Below are positions 5,754 through 13,523 of a stretch of DNA of 30,718 nt, in pieces. Both the position numbers and the translations under genes were made by a program. Under the pieces are notes generated by a model that searched no databases, was not told the DNA's origin, and saw nothing but the letters and a program-made list of their open reading frames with translations. The stretch comes from a virus. How positions within the stretch are numbered: position 1 is the first letter of the stretch; every line of letters begins with the position of its first letter. The stretch lies in IMG/VR virus record IMGVR_UViG_3300023174_000475, positions 1 to 30,718 of that record. One strand, given 5' to 3'.

Positions 5754-6205
5754 TTGTTCTCCTTTTTCTTAGGTAAAGGTTTAGGAAGGTTAGCCTTTAC
5801 CTTATTGATTACCTTTGGTCTACCTAGCCAGGTAAACCAAGGTGAGGTGTCATCACCACATCCTTCTTTGATAGAGATATGGAGATGCTTGTTGTGCTGG
5901 TTGGGACCTGTGTACTTCTTGTCGCCCTTTTCCTTAGACCAGATATGGCCCTTAAAAATTAAATACTTAACGCGGCTATCGTCCTGCAACTTAATATATA
6001 AATCAGCGCAGTCAATTCCATTAACAGGATCGTGAGTAAGATCTACTGCAAAGCCTGAGTTATGGTCAGAGTTCGGGTTCTGATGGACGTGGGCTGCCGA
6101 TGGCAGTAGGCCATCACTTGCCTTCTTGCGCTTAGGAAAGTGCGCTGTTGCTTGGCGCAGTACTGCAATAGCTGCAGGTGTTGCTCTCTTTGCTAGGGCA
6201 ATCAT
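5750..6205 (-). CDS. endolysin, M15-type peptidase
   Basis: The 151-aa protein carries the zinc-peptidase motif SDHNSGFAVD (H48 and D55 as zinc ligands) and KHLHISI (H109), as in M15 D-Ala-D-Ala carboxypeptidase/L-alanyl-D-glutamate peptidase enzymes, which cut peptidoglycan stem peptides. No signal peptide or separate wall-binding domain is seen; the Lys/Pro-rich C-terminus (about 125-151) may bind the wall. It is coupled to a membrane protein before it and a holin after it (ATGA at both ends), a complete lysis cassette. Confidence 0.85.
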   Translation of the reverse strand: MIALAKRATPAAIAVLRQATAHFPKRKKASDGLLPSAAHVHQNPNSDHNSGFAVDLTHDPVNGIDCADLYIKLQDDSRVKYLIFKGHIWSKEKGDKKYTGPNQHNKHLHISIKEGCGDDTSPWFTWLGRPKVINKVKANLPKPLPKKKENK

Positions 6206-6399
6206 TGTCTCTCCGCTATCAGTTTGTATAGGTCGTCAATACGGTCCTCAAGTCTTTTAACGGAGTCCTTGATTGAGCTGCCCCCGTTCGGTTTAAGTTC
6301 ATTGAGGTAGTGCTTGACCATCCATTTCACGGCGCCGACAAAGCCACCAAAGATTGTCATTACTGCAACTGCTATTGTTGCATAGTCTTTCAGTTCCAT
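6202..6399 (-). CDS. small membrane protein, second holin or XhlA-like
   Basis: A 65-aa protein with one hydrophobic segment at about residues 7-27 (IAVAVMTIFGGFVGAVKWMV) followed by a charged predicted coiled coil (SVKRLEDRIDDLYKLIAERQ). This layout is like XhlA/hemolysin-type accessory lysis proteins and some small holins. It starts at the last base of the preceding gene region and overlaps the endolysin by 4 nt. A structural membrane role cannot be excluded. Confidence 0.65.
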   Translation of the reverse strand: MELKDYATIAVAVMTIFGGFVGAVKWMVKHYLNELKPNGGSSIKDSVKRLEDRIDDLYKLIAERQ

Positions 6400-8312
6400 T
6401 AGACCGTCCTAATTGTTACGAGTAATGTGCCGCCAAACCCAGTAAACCTTTTGTCTTCTGGAGTCTTATTCATAAAGTCCATCTCTTCGATGATACCAAG
6501 GTATGACTCGCCTGTTCTTAAATCCTGAACGCGGATAGTATCGCCAGCATTTTCAACTGCTTCTAGTTGTGACATACGTTCGTATGCGGATCCTTCATAG
6601 CCAATCTCATTACCAAACTTGTCGCTCTCGTGGTCATAGCAGAAGACCGGATACTGAATCAGGCGCTGACGTGGTACTGCAGGCAAGGACTTCAACTGGT
6701 AGCCAGTAAAGAGTGGCCCCTTGGTGACATCAGATGTTGAACGGCTCAAGGTAAATCTAAAGCCTAGATATTCCTGCGCTGTCGTTGGATAGCTCACGTT
6801 AATCTCAGGCACAGTCTCACCTTGTGAGAAGGTACCGATACGGTACTCGGTATCTACTGAGTCAATAGAATCAATGTTGATGCCACCATTGGTAGTATCA
6901 ATACGAGCTTGCATCAGTTTGTAAATCTTAGTCTCAAGTGTGTTGTAACGGATGTAACCGGTACGCAGGTAGCCAGATGCTACTAGGCTGGTAGTAGATT
7001 CAGCCCATACGTTATTACCATTAGTAAATGCTGCTCTGTCTGAGTTACCAAAGAAGGCTACCTGTGATGCGGTAGTGGTAGTGCCTGCAGCAATTAGGTC
7101 CCACGCCCAAGGGAAGAACAGGCTATTTCCTATAACAGTAGTAGACAGGTCAACACGGACTAGCCCTGCTTCTCCATCTACCTTAGTTGCAATATAGGCA
7201 TAGCTATCTCTGAAAGCAATAGAGTTACAGGCGGCATCTCTAAAGAGAAGCGGCCCATACTGGATATTGCCAGTGGTATCTGAGATACCTACTCTAAATC
7301 CTAGGCTTGTAGCAAGGACTGCGTAGGTTCCAAGGTATACATCAAAGTCATTGATGCGCTCACCATTAGGCATATCAATAATGACAGTAGGTGTTTCTAG
7401 CGTTGGGAAGCCTAAAGAGTTTGGAGTTGTAGGGTCTAAGATAATCTTAAAGACAGATGATGAAGTTCCATTTGGATCATAGCCTGAGATATAGATAGCC
7501 TGCGGTCCTTCTGCAATGCTTGACCATACCCACGATGCGTTAGGATGGGTATACAAGGCAGTAGGTAGTGCGGTTGATGCACTAGCATTTGGATTTAATT
7601 CATAGATAGTAGGACCGATAGCAGCGATAAGGCGCTGCTTGACATAGCGGATAGTGGCACGAGTAGTACTAGCCGCTAGGTAAATCTCGGTATCACTTGT
7701 TGACCCAGAGATGTTACCTCGGTGGACTGTTGACCCGTTGACAAAGAAGTACTGTGTTCCGTTAGTGGTAAGGCTGTAGATAGTAGATGCTGTACCAGTT
7801 TGTGTATAGGTAGTTGCAGTACCAGCACTGGTAATCTTCTTAAGGGCTGTTCCATCTGTTACCAAGATGCAGTCATTGGTGCCATCGTTGACACCAATTA
7901 ACTGAGCAGCGGCAGCGCCGGAATAGAAGCTGGCTGTGTCATTAAGCAGGGTAGCCTGGCCTCTAGTCCAGACATCTATACCTTTAGATTCTGTATACTG
8001 AAAGCGCAGTGACTCTTCTTGGATAGGCTCAAAATACTTAATCCCCGCCCCAAAGTGGAACGAGGATTGACTTCTAACCCACCAACCGGTGAGCGTCTGC
8101 TCACCAGGCTCACGCGTCTGGTCAATCTGTTGCTTACGATACTGGGCAGTTACACGACGATAAGGTTGCTCATCGGATGCTGCAAGAAAGAAGGGCAGCG
8201 CTGAGAATGCTACATCATAAGCAGGTCCGGTAGGAGTGTAGGTAGTAGATCCCGCAGGGTTAGAAAGGACATAGGGAATTCCCTCGGTTATGTCGTCCCC
8301 AAATGGTGGCAT
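6399..8312 (-). CDS. large beta-rich tail protein, nozzle-like
   Basis: A 637-aa protein with repeated short beta strands and many aromatic and Thr/Ser residues, no membrane segments and no recognised catalytic motif. The regular strand-turn pattern (for example GTAVL, DSYAYIATKV, TQYFFVNGSTV) suggests a beta-propeller, as in T7 gp12-type nozzle proteins. Together with the adaptor-like 298-aa protein this would form a short-tail tip. The fold and the nozzle role are inference from length, composition and order just before lysis genes; a minor tail or receptor-binding protein is the main alternative. The start is joined to the preceding stop as TAATG with AAGGAG upstream. Confidence 0.6.
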   Translation of the reverse strand: MPPFGDDITEGIPYVLSNPAGSTTYTPTGPAYDVAFSALPFFLAASDEQPYRRVTAQYRKQQIDQTREPGEQTLTGWWVRSQSSFHFGAGIKYFEPIQEESLRFQYTESKGIDVWTRGQATLLNDTASFYSGAAAAQLIGVNDGTNDCILVTDGTALKKITSAGTATTYTQTGTASTIYSLTTNGTQYFFVNGSTVHRGNISGSTSDTEIYLAASTTRATIRYVKQRLIAAIGPTIYELNPNASASTALPTALYTHPNASWVWSSIAEGPQAIYISGYDPNGTSSSVFKIILDPTTPNSLGFPTLETPTVIIDMPNGERINDFDVYLGTYAVLATSLGFRVGISDTTGNIQYGPLLFRDAACNSIAFRDSYAYIATKVDGEAGLVRVDLSTTVIGNSLFFPWAWDLIAAGTTTTASQVAFFGNSDRAAFTNGNNVWAESTTSLVASGYLRTGYIRYNTLETKIYKLMQARIDTTNGGINIDSIDSVDTEYRIGTFSQGETVPEINVSYPTTAQEYLGFRFTLSRSTSDVTKGPLFTGYQLKSLPAVPRQRLIQYPVFCYDHESDKFGNEIGYEGSAYERMSQLEAVENAGDTIRVQDLRTGESYLGIIEEMDFMNKTPEDKRFTGFGGTLLVTIRTV

Positions 8313-8413
8313 TACTTCTCCTTATATTGTTTACGGAATTGCTTATCGCATTCAAGGCACATTCCCTTGATGACAGCGTATTTAGTACAGTCTACAATCG
8401 CACACTTGTACAA
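8312..8413 (-). CDS. tiny zinc-finger protein (33 aa)
   Basis: The frame has C4, C9, C19 and C22 (YKCAIVDC...MCLEC) followed by a basic tail (KQFRKQYKEK), a likely single zinc knuckle. The only reasonable start after the in-frame stop is TTG at 8413; an internal ATG at residue 18 would lose half the zinc site. It ends in TAATG with the large tail gene. Function unknown. Confidence 0.5.
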   Translation of the reverse strand: MYKCAIVDCTKYAVIKGMCLECDKQFRKQYKEK

Positions 8414-8418
8414 GATGG

Positions 8419-8649
8419 CTACTTGCTAAGCGCTGATATCTCTTCTGCTGTTAGGCCAAGGGCAGATAGCTTGGCCTGTGCTGATGCCTTAGCATCCGCT
8501 GCTGCCTGTGCTGCTGCATCTTCTTCTGCGCGACGTGCCTCTGCTGCTGCAGCATCTGCTTCCATCTGTGCTACTTCAGCGTCGGTAAGTTCGATGATGC
8601 TTTCGATTCCTGTTGAGCAGTCAATCTCAATGCGGGTAGGACGGGTCAT
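8419..8649 (-). CDS. Ala/Glu-rich small protein, probable coiled coil
   Basis: This 76-aa protein opens with a short beta-like stretch (TRPTRIEIDCSTG), then IIELTDAEVAQMEADAAAAE, a long Ala/Glu/Lys helix, and ends KLSALGLTAEEISALSK. Small proteins of this make-up are common beside phage tail genes. It has a strong AAGGAG site upstream. It is possibly a chaperone or small virion component; no function can be assigned. Confidence 0.7.
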   Translation of the reverse strand: MTRPTRIEIDCSTGIESIIELTDAEVAQMEADAAAAEARRAEEDAAAQAAADAKASAQAKLSALGLTAEEISALSK

Positions 8650-8673
8650 ATTGTTTCTCCTTAGATAGATTGG

Positions 8674-9174
8674 TTAAGAGGACTTTACTCCATATAGGTA
8701 GGCGGTTGAGTATTGGACGAAATTACTGGAAGTTGGAGCAATAGTGACTGTAGAAATTGCACTATTACTAGAAAAAAGTCCAGCCGTTAAATATGATTGT
8801 GCTGCTGTAGCATTGTTTTCGTTAACTACGTCGTGAGATATTGCTTTATATCTAGATGTGGAAGCATAATTAGGTATGTAATATTCACCATTTGAAAATG
8901 TATTTGCTGTATCGCCACTTTGAGTTGCAAGTGAATAAATAGTACTAACAGCACTCGCACCTCCTGCTGCGCTTCCTGTTCCATAAATATACACAGAAGA
9001 GACGTTGGCAGAACTACCATTAAATGTTAAAGTAGTATCTATACTCGTATTATCTTTTCTCACACTAAATTTTACACATAAGTCTGTAAAAGTGGCAGGT
9101 ATGCTAGTAAAAGAAATACTTGCAACCGAACCAGTAGCAGTGTAAGAAGAAATAAGTTCAAATGTATTAGCCAT
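8674..9174 (-). CDS. beta-rich tail protein, paralogue 1
   Basis: A 166-aa Ser/Thr-rich protein starting MANTFELISSYTATGSV and ending FVQYSTAYLYGVKSS. It shares its plan with the proteins at 9174-9662 and 10145-10708: an N-terminal ATGS-type strand, SFTSIPATFTDL, a central YKAISHDV-like strand, SAISTVTIAP and a terminal LYG. These look like single beta-sandwich or jelly-roll domains, probably receptor-facing tail parts. The start is joined to the previous stop as TAATG; a longer frame upstream has no protein-like sequence. Confidence 0.65.
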   Translation of the reverse strand: MANTFELISSYTATGSVASISFTSIPATFTDLCVKFSVRKDNTSIDTTLTFNGSSANVSSVYIYGTGSAAGGASAVSTIYSLATQSGDTANTFSNGEYYIPNYASTSRYKAISHDVVNENNATAAQSYLTAGLFSSNSAISTVTIAPTSSNFVQYSTAYLYGVKSS

Positions 9175-9662
9175 TATGCCGCCGCAATTCCGTATAGAGT
9201 AAAGGTTGATCCAACTGCAAAACTTCCACTTGAAGTTGATAATGTAATTGCATTTATGGCAGAAGCACTTCTCCATAACCCAACACGAGCATATACTCTT
9301 GAATATCTGTTATCATTACTGCGTATCAATACAGTTTTGTAAGTTGTTGCATTTGAATAATTCATAATATTAGCAATAGACATATTATTGCCCAGCGTAG
9401 TACTAGAATCTCTCAGTGTAATTTGATTAACACTTGATTCTTGTTGACTGTTTGCACCTGAACCACCTGTCCAAATTTCCGTTCCACTATAGTTGGTAGT
9501 AGCATCACTGTTAAATCGCATATAAACTTCACCAGAAGATGTTGTTTGTACAACAACAACAATATCCGTATAACTTGATGAAATAGAACTGAATGTATAA
9601 GTGCTTGCAGTGCTGCCTAGTGTAGTAGTTGCTATTGGAGAATACGTGCTGCCCGCAGCCAT
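9174..9662 (-). CDS. beta-rich tail protein, paralogue 2
   Basis: A 162-aa protein beginning MAAGSTYSPIATTTL and ending GSTFTLYGIAAA, with the same motif order as its neighbours (TFSSISSSYTDIVV, TYKTVLIRSN, ASAINAITLSTSS). The start overlaps the HNH stop (TGATG). It begins with the same six residues as the HNH protein upstream. Likely a tail or fibre subunit; the family name is not recognised. Confidence 0.65.
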   Translation of the reverse strand: MAAGSTYSPIATTTLGSTASTYTFSSISSSYTDIVVVVQTTSSGEVYMRFNSDATTNYSGTEIWTGGSGANSQQESSVNQITLRDSSTTLGNNMSIANIMNYSNATTYKTVLIRSNDNRYSRVYARVGLWRSASAINAITLSTSSGSFAVGSTFTLYGIAAA

Positions 9663-10111
9663 CAGATGCCTACCTTTACTGTTCTATTCATACAGGTAGC
9701 ACAACCTCTGCGCTTACCATTTGCATATACGTATATATTGTTTTCCAATTTATGTCCGTTCTTGCAGTGAGTTCTAAACTTTAATACCCGAACTGTTTTT
9801 GCATTATTCTCTGGTGCTGTAACTAGTTGTAAGTGTTCAGGGTTTACGCACCTGCGGTGTTCACAAGCATTGCCACCGTCACAGATATTAGGATCGTGGC
9901 ATAGGTGGTCAATAACCATTCCTTCTGGAATGTTACCGTTGTAGTGCATCCAAGATAGGCGGTGGATAGGAGTTGTCTTAGAGACAGGCCAACCAAACTT
10001 AGTAATGGAATAACCTTTATCGTTTGGTTTTGATGGGTGATGCCAACAACCATTAGGCTGCTTAACAAAACGGTCAACAATTCTTTCAAGCTGAGTTGAT
10101 CCGGCTGCCAT
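9662..10111 (-). CDS. HNH endonuclease with C-terminal zinc finger, inserted in the tail gene cluster
   Basis: The 149-aa protein contains HRLSWMHYNG, MVIDHLCHDP (H69), a Cys cluster (C71, C77, C83, C88) and RRCVNPEHLQLVT (N90, H93), the HNH type with extra zinc ligands found in phage homing nucleases. A second zinc finger follows (C116, H120, C137, C140 in THCKNGHKLE...GCATC). It sits between paralogous tail genes. Its first six residues, MAAGST, equal those of the downstream tail protein but use different synonymous codons, suggesting it captured the 5' end of a third paralogue long ago. Probable free-standing homing nuclease. Confidence 0.85.
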   Translation of the reverse strand: MAAGSTQLERIVDRFVKQPNGCWHHPSKPNDKGYSITKFGWPVSKTTPIHRLSWMHYNGNIPEGMVIDHLCHDPNICDGGNACEHRRCVNPEHLQLVTAPENNAKTVRVLKFRTHCKNGHKLENNIYVYANGKRRGCATCMNRTVKVGI

Positions 10112-10143
10112 TACGCTACCGCCTTTCTAAAGTTAGTTGTCAT
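10111..10143 (-). other. ten-codon open frame, probable gene remnant or leader
   Basis: The frame MTTNFRKAVA starts two bases after the upstream tail gene and ends as TAATG with the HNH start. It is too short to judge as a protein. It may be a leftover start of a tail gene displaced by the HNH insertion, or a chance frame that carries ribosomes to the HNH start. Confidence 0.3.
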
Positions 10144-10144
10144 T

Positions 10145-10708
10145 CTATTTTATCCCGTATAGTGCGAATTTTGATGCAGTTGACCAATTCAAATAAGCAT
10201 CAGGCAAAGTTATTGAAGTGATTGCTGACGTGCTTTGCCACGAACCAGAGGTAAAATTAACCTGTCCACTGCCATTTGCATCATATCCTTCTAAAGTTCT
10301 AAAAGTTTTATATTTATTAGTATTTTGATAATCCAAAATATCAATGATAATTGCACCGACTGTATTTGAAACATTGGTGGTTGGGTAATCTCCGGCAAAC
10401 ATATTATCTCTGGATCCGCTGCCAGATGCAGTCACACTGCTACCATTTGCGCGGATTGTGTGCATTGAATAATTATTACCTGAATCTCCGTTGCATCGAA
10501 TTGGATACATATAAGAAGTTGACGCACCTGTGTAAGTGGATTGTACTACCATTCTTATTTGTAAATGCTTATATGTTGATGGAATAGAACTAAAAGTAAT
10601 AGTGCTACTTGAGCCTGTTCCATTAAAAGTAGCAATAGACTCGTAAGAGTTAGTATTTGCTTTGCTGCCGCTGATTGAACTAGCCATAATTCCTAGCATT
10701 GGAGTCAT
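10145..10708 (-). CDS. beta-rich tail protein, paralogue 3
   Basis: A 187-aa Ser/Thr/Asn-rich protein with TITFSSIPSTYKHLQIRM, VGAIIIDILDYQNTNKYKTF, SAITSITLPD and the final KFALYGIK, the most complete copy of the family also seen at 8674-9174 and 9174-9662. It starts as TAATG with the preceding gene; an ATG seven codons in, preceded by AGGA, could be the true start. Likely beta-sandwich tail or fibre component. Confidence 0.65.
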   Translation of the reverse strand: MTPMLGIMASSISGSKANTNSYESIATFNGTGSSSTITFSSIPSTYKHLQIRMVVQSTYTGASTSYMYPIRCNGDSGNNYSMHTIRANGSSVTASGSGSRDNMFAGDYPTTNVSNTVGAIIIDILDYQNTNKYKTFRTLEGYDANGSGQVNFTSGSWQSTSAITSITLPDAYLNWSTASKFALYGIK

Positions 10709-11547
10709 TAGGCAAGGTCCCCAATCACGGTAAATGTATTTGCAGCAGTGCAGACAACTGTGGCTGCAGAGAACTGCGCCCGTAGTTTAGGAGCTGCAGA
10801 TGTTGCACCGGTTGAGGTAATAGTAACTCCAGCACCTGCTGCAAAGGTTACTTGACCTGCGCCAATTTGCTGCAAGTTAATAACATCTCCTGCGGTAAAT
10901 ATGCTAGGTGGAACTGTTAAGGTAATAGCTGCTGCATTAGAACAGGTTACTAATTTGTAAGAAGCATCTGCAGCGACTAAAGTGTAAGTAGTTCCAGTTT
11001 GTGCATTAAGAGTAAGTCTCTGTGTTGGAGTTGTAATAGTCGGGCTAGTCAAAGTCTTGTTAGTCAGCGTATCGGTAGTTGCCTTACCTACCAAGGTATC
11101 GGTTGCAGCAGGTAGCGTCAGCGTTGTAGTGCCAGCGATTGCAGTTGCCTGCACTGTGGTAGTTCCAGAGGTTGATCCGCTAAAGCCAAAGGATGCTACC
11201 GGTGAGGCGTTGTTACGGAAGAAGATTAAGTCAGATGATGTCAGTACGTGCTTAACGGATGCACCGGCAGTATGTGATAGACCAGATACTCCAGCAGTTC
11301 CTGTACCAGCTTGACCACGACTGATGGTTAGTGTGTCACCAGATACCTGCGTGACGAATACAATTTCTTCGTTGACTGTATCTGCGTCCAGTGCAACAGT
11401 GAAGATATCTACGTTGCCACCAGCTAAGGTGATACCACCCATTAGTGTAGTAGCAGTACCGGTTGCCACTGTTATAGTAGTAGCAGTTGTATTGACGCTA
11501 CTAGCAAGCGTTGTCTCAACGCTAATAGAAGAATACTGTCTAGTCAT
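10708..11547 (-). CDS. tail fibre/structural protein with shared C-terminal module
   Basis: A 279-aa Thr/Ala-rich protein. The first 110 residues (TTITVATGTATTLMGG, EEIVFVTQVSGDTLTISRG, AHTAGASVKHVLT-like) form a beta domain seen in phage tail proteins; a TDTLTNKTLTSPTI linker follows, a common phage fibre element; the last 90 residues end GATSAAPKLRAQFSAATVVC and FTVIGDLA, closely resembling the end of the collagen-like protein. Probable fibre or baseplate-associated subunit. Confidence 0.65.
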   Translation of the reverse strand: MTRQYSSISVETTLASSVNTTATTITVATGTATTLMGGITLAGGNVDIFTVALDADTVNEEIVFVTQVSGDTLTISRGQAGTGTAGVSGLSHTAGASVKHVLTSSDLIFFRNNASPVASFGFSGSTSGTTTVQATAIAGTTTLTLPAATDTLVGKATTDTLTNKTLTSPTITTPTQRLTLNAQTGTTYTLVAADASYKLVTCSNAAAITLTVPPSIFTAGDVINLQQIGAGQVTFAAGAGVTITSTGATSAAPKLRAQFSAATVVCTAANTFTVIGDLA

Positions 11548-11556
11548 TTATCTGCC

Positions 11557-12453
11557 TTACTTTGTGTAGTGGATACGGATTGGGTATTTGTCTTGGAGCT
11601 TGAGTGCTTCTTCATTAAGTCTCTGTTGATACAGAGCAAAGATGTAACGAGATGATGCAACGCCTGCTGTGCTTGGAATCTTGGTATCGTTTAAGTCTGC
11701 CTCTGCAGAACTTAGGTTGATACGACCAGCATCCACATAGGAGAGCAACTTGTAGCAAGCGCCAAGGATTACTACTTCAACTGCTGAAGCAGGTAGCCCT
11801 GTTACGTCAGCAAAGTCATCTGTATTGTTATCCAACGTGTTAGGAGTAGTTGTGTAGTACACCTGTACTGTTCTACCAGGCTGGATATTCTCGTAGATGT
11901 TTACTGTGTTTGTTGTATTAAATGCTGAAATGTTTGCCATTGGGTCTGCACGCCAACGGTTGATAGGTAGCCATTCAAGGCTTGATCCTGTTGTTTGCCA
12001 AGACATATAGAGGATTGACTCTAGGTCATCTGGTAGTGCATAGGTTGTCTGGCTTGCGTTAAAAGTAAAGGTAGTTGAGGCTACAGCCCAGAGTTTAGGA
12101 AAGAGGCTATTGATTACATCATTGATAGCCTTCTTAATCATTACTCGTGGAAAGGTTGGAGTAAGAGTTATCTGTGCATACTGTGCGTGTGGTGAGGCTG
12201 GTGTGTTCTGATAGCCACGACCAAAGCCTGGAGCTGCATTAAGTGTGCTGCTTGCTTGAGCAAAGTTGTCAATCCAGATAAGTTCATCATCAATTTCAAT
12301 GATACCTTTAGCCAGGTTAGAACTTGAACCAATTACCATAGCGGTAGCAGTAGATGATATAGCAGCATTGAGATAAGTGATTCTATCTTGGCGCAGGGTG
12401 TAGCCTGCTAAAGATGAGCGAACCTCATCTACCATATCGCTAAATGTAGGCAT
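11557..12453 (-). CDS. adaptor/head-tail connector-like protein
   Basis: This 298-aa protein opens MPTFSDMVDEVRSSL, has a central beta region (GIIEIDDELIWIDNF, FGRGYQNTPASPH), RVMIKKAINDVINSLFPKLW, a YALPDDLESIL stretch and a helical C-terminus (AVEVVILGACYKLLSYVDAG). The helix-beta-helix layout and its place among tail genes resemble adaptor proteins such as T7 gp11. Function is inferred. It is joined to the glycosyltransferase stop as TAATG. Confidence 0.55.
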   Translation of the reverse strand: MPTFSDMVDEVRSSLAGYTLRQDRITYLNAAISSTATAMVIGSSSNLAKGIIEIDDELIWIDNFAQASSTLNAAPGFGRGYQNTPASPHAQYAQITLTPTFPRVMIKKAINDVINSLFPKLWAVASTTFTFNASQTTYALPDDLESILYMSWQTTGSSLEWLPINRWRADPMANISAFNTTNTVNIYENIQPGRTVQVYYTTTPNTLDNNTDDFADVTGLPASAVEVVILGACYKLLSYVDAGRINLSSAEADLNDTKIPSTAGVASSRYIFALYQQRLNEEALKLQDKYPIRIHYTK

Positions 12454-13514
12454 TATTTCCTTTCATACCAGCCATCTCCCCATAGAGTTAGCAGTCTTGC
12501 AAAGTATTGTTCGTATTGTGGTGCAATAGCATCTAGTGAATACAACGCTACGGCTCTCTTATGTATTGCAACTGGGTCCAGATTCTTTACCCACTCTGTT
12601 GCTACCGCAAACTCCATTGCATTTCTGCACCGGTATCCGGTAACACCTTGTGGGTTAGTCTCTGTAAAGGCTCCCCAGTCTGTAGTAATCGTTGGAGTAC
12701 CACAGGCTTGTGCTTCGATAACTACGTTACCAAAAGGTTCTATGTATAGCGTTGGTGCAAATAGGGCAATAGCACCACCCATTAACTTTGCACGTTCTTC
12801 TGGACCTACTGGTCCAACCCATTCACCATATTCAATCTTTGGGTTATTGCCAGGTCCTGCCATAATTAGCTTTAGCCCTAGTTCTTTACAAACGTGTTGT
12901 GCAATGATGATGCCCTTGCGGTCTACCATACGACCTACGTAGAGGTAGTAATCTTCTTTCTTCTCCTGTAATGGGAACATCTCTGGTTCTAAGTAACCAG
13001 GTATTACCGCATCGTAGAAGTTGCCATCTACTAGAGTCGGATCTTTATACATCGCATAGATGCTGTGCATCCAGGCGTAAGACTCAAAGACTCTGTACTT
13101 ACTAAATACTCCGCCGTAGCCCACACCAAACTCTACGCTCATATACTCTGGGTAAGCATCTGCGATAGGCTTTTGTGAAGCACCACCGATAAGACAGATA
13201 AAGTCTTTATGCTGTAGGCGCTTACCTAGTTCTTTGATTGCAGTATTGTTAAATATCTGCCAGTGCGGTAAAGTATTATCAAATGCAGCTTCGGTGTAGT
13301 GCTTACCGTCTAGCGCTTCGTCTTGCTGCTCTTTAGTAATACAGGTGATTAACTCATCAACCGGTGCTTCATTATCTTCACCGGCATAAAGGTAGACCGT
13401 ATGGCCTAGACTTTTCATCATTATGCAAAAGCGTCTGACCTTTTCAGTATAGGCGCAGTTGACATAATCTTTAGTTGTCTGCGTGTGAGGCAGGCTTATT
13501 ACGTGGAATCTCAT
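12453..13514 (-). CDS. glycosyltransferase family 4-like (GT-B fold)
   Basis: The 353-aa protein has the GT4 landmarks: YVGRMVDRKG (192-201), MAGPGN (218-223) and the E-x7-E motif EPFGNVVIE (E259 and E267) followed by AQACGTPTITTDWGAF, where the nucleotide-sugar donor binds. The N-terminal half is the acceptor-binding Rossmann domain. It has no signal peptide, so it acts in the cytoplasm. It is surrounded by virion genes and directly follows the collagen-like fibre gene, so decoration of a virion protein is more likely than modification of DNA or the cell surface. Donor sugar is unknown. Confidence 0.85.
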   Translation of the reverse strand: MRFHVISLPHTQTTKDYVNCAYTEKVRRFCIMMKSLGHTVYLYAGEDNEAPVDELITCITKEQQDEALDGKHYTEAAFDNTLPHWQIFNNTAIKELGKRLQHKDFICLIGGASQKPIADAYPEYMSVEFGVGYGGVFSKYRVFESYAWMHSIYAMYKDPTLVDGNFYDAVIPGYLEPEMFPLQEKKEDYYLYVGRMVDRKGIIIAQHVCKELGLKLIMAGPGNNPKIEYGEWVGPVGPEERAKLMGGAIALFAPTLYIEPFGNVVIEAQACGTPTITTDWGAFTETNPQGVTGYRCRNAMEFAVATEWVKNLDPVAIHKRAVALYSLDAIAPQYEQYFARLLTLWGDGWYERK

Positions 13515-13523
13515 ACCACAAGT

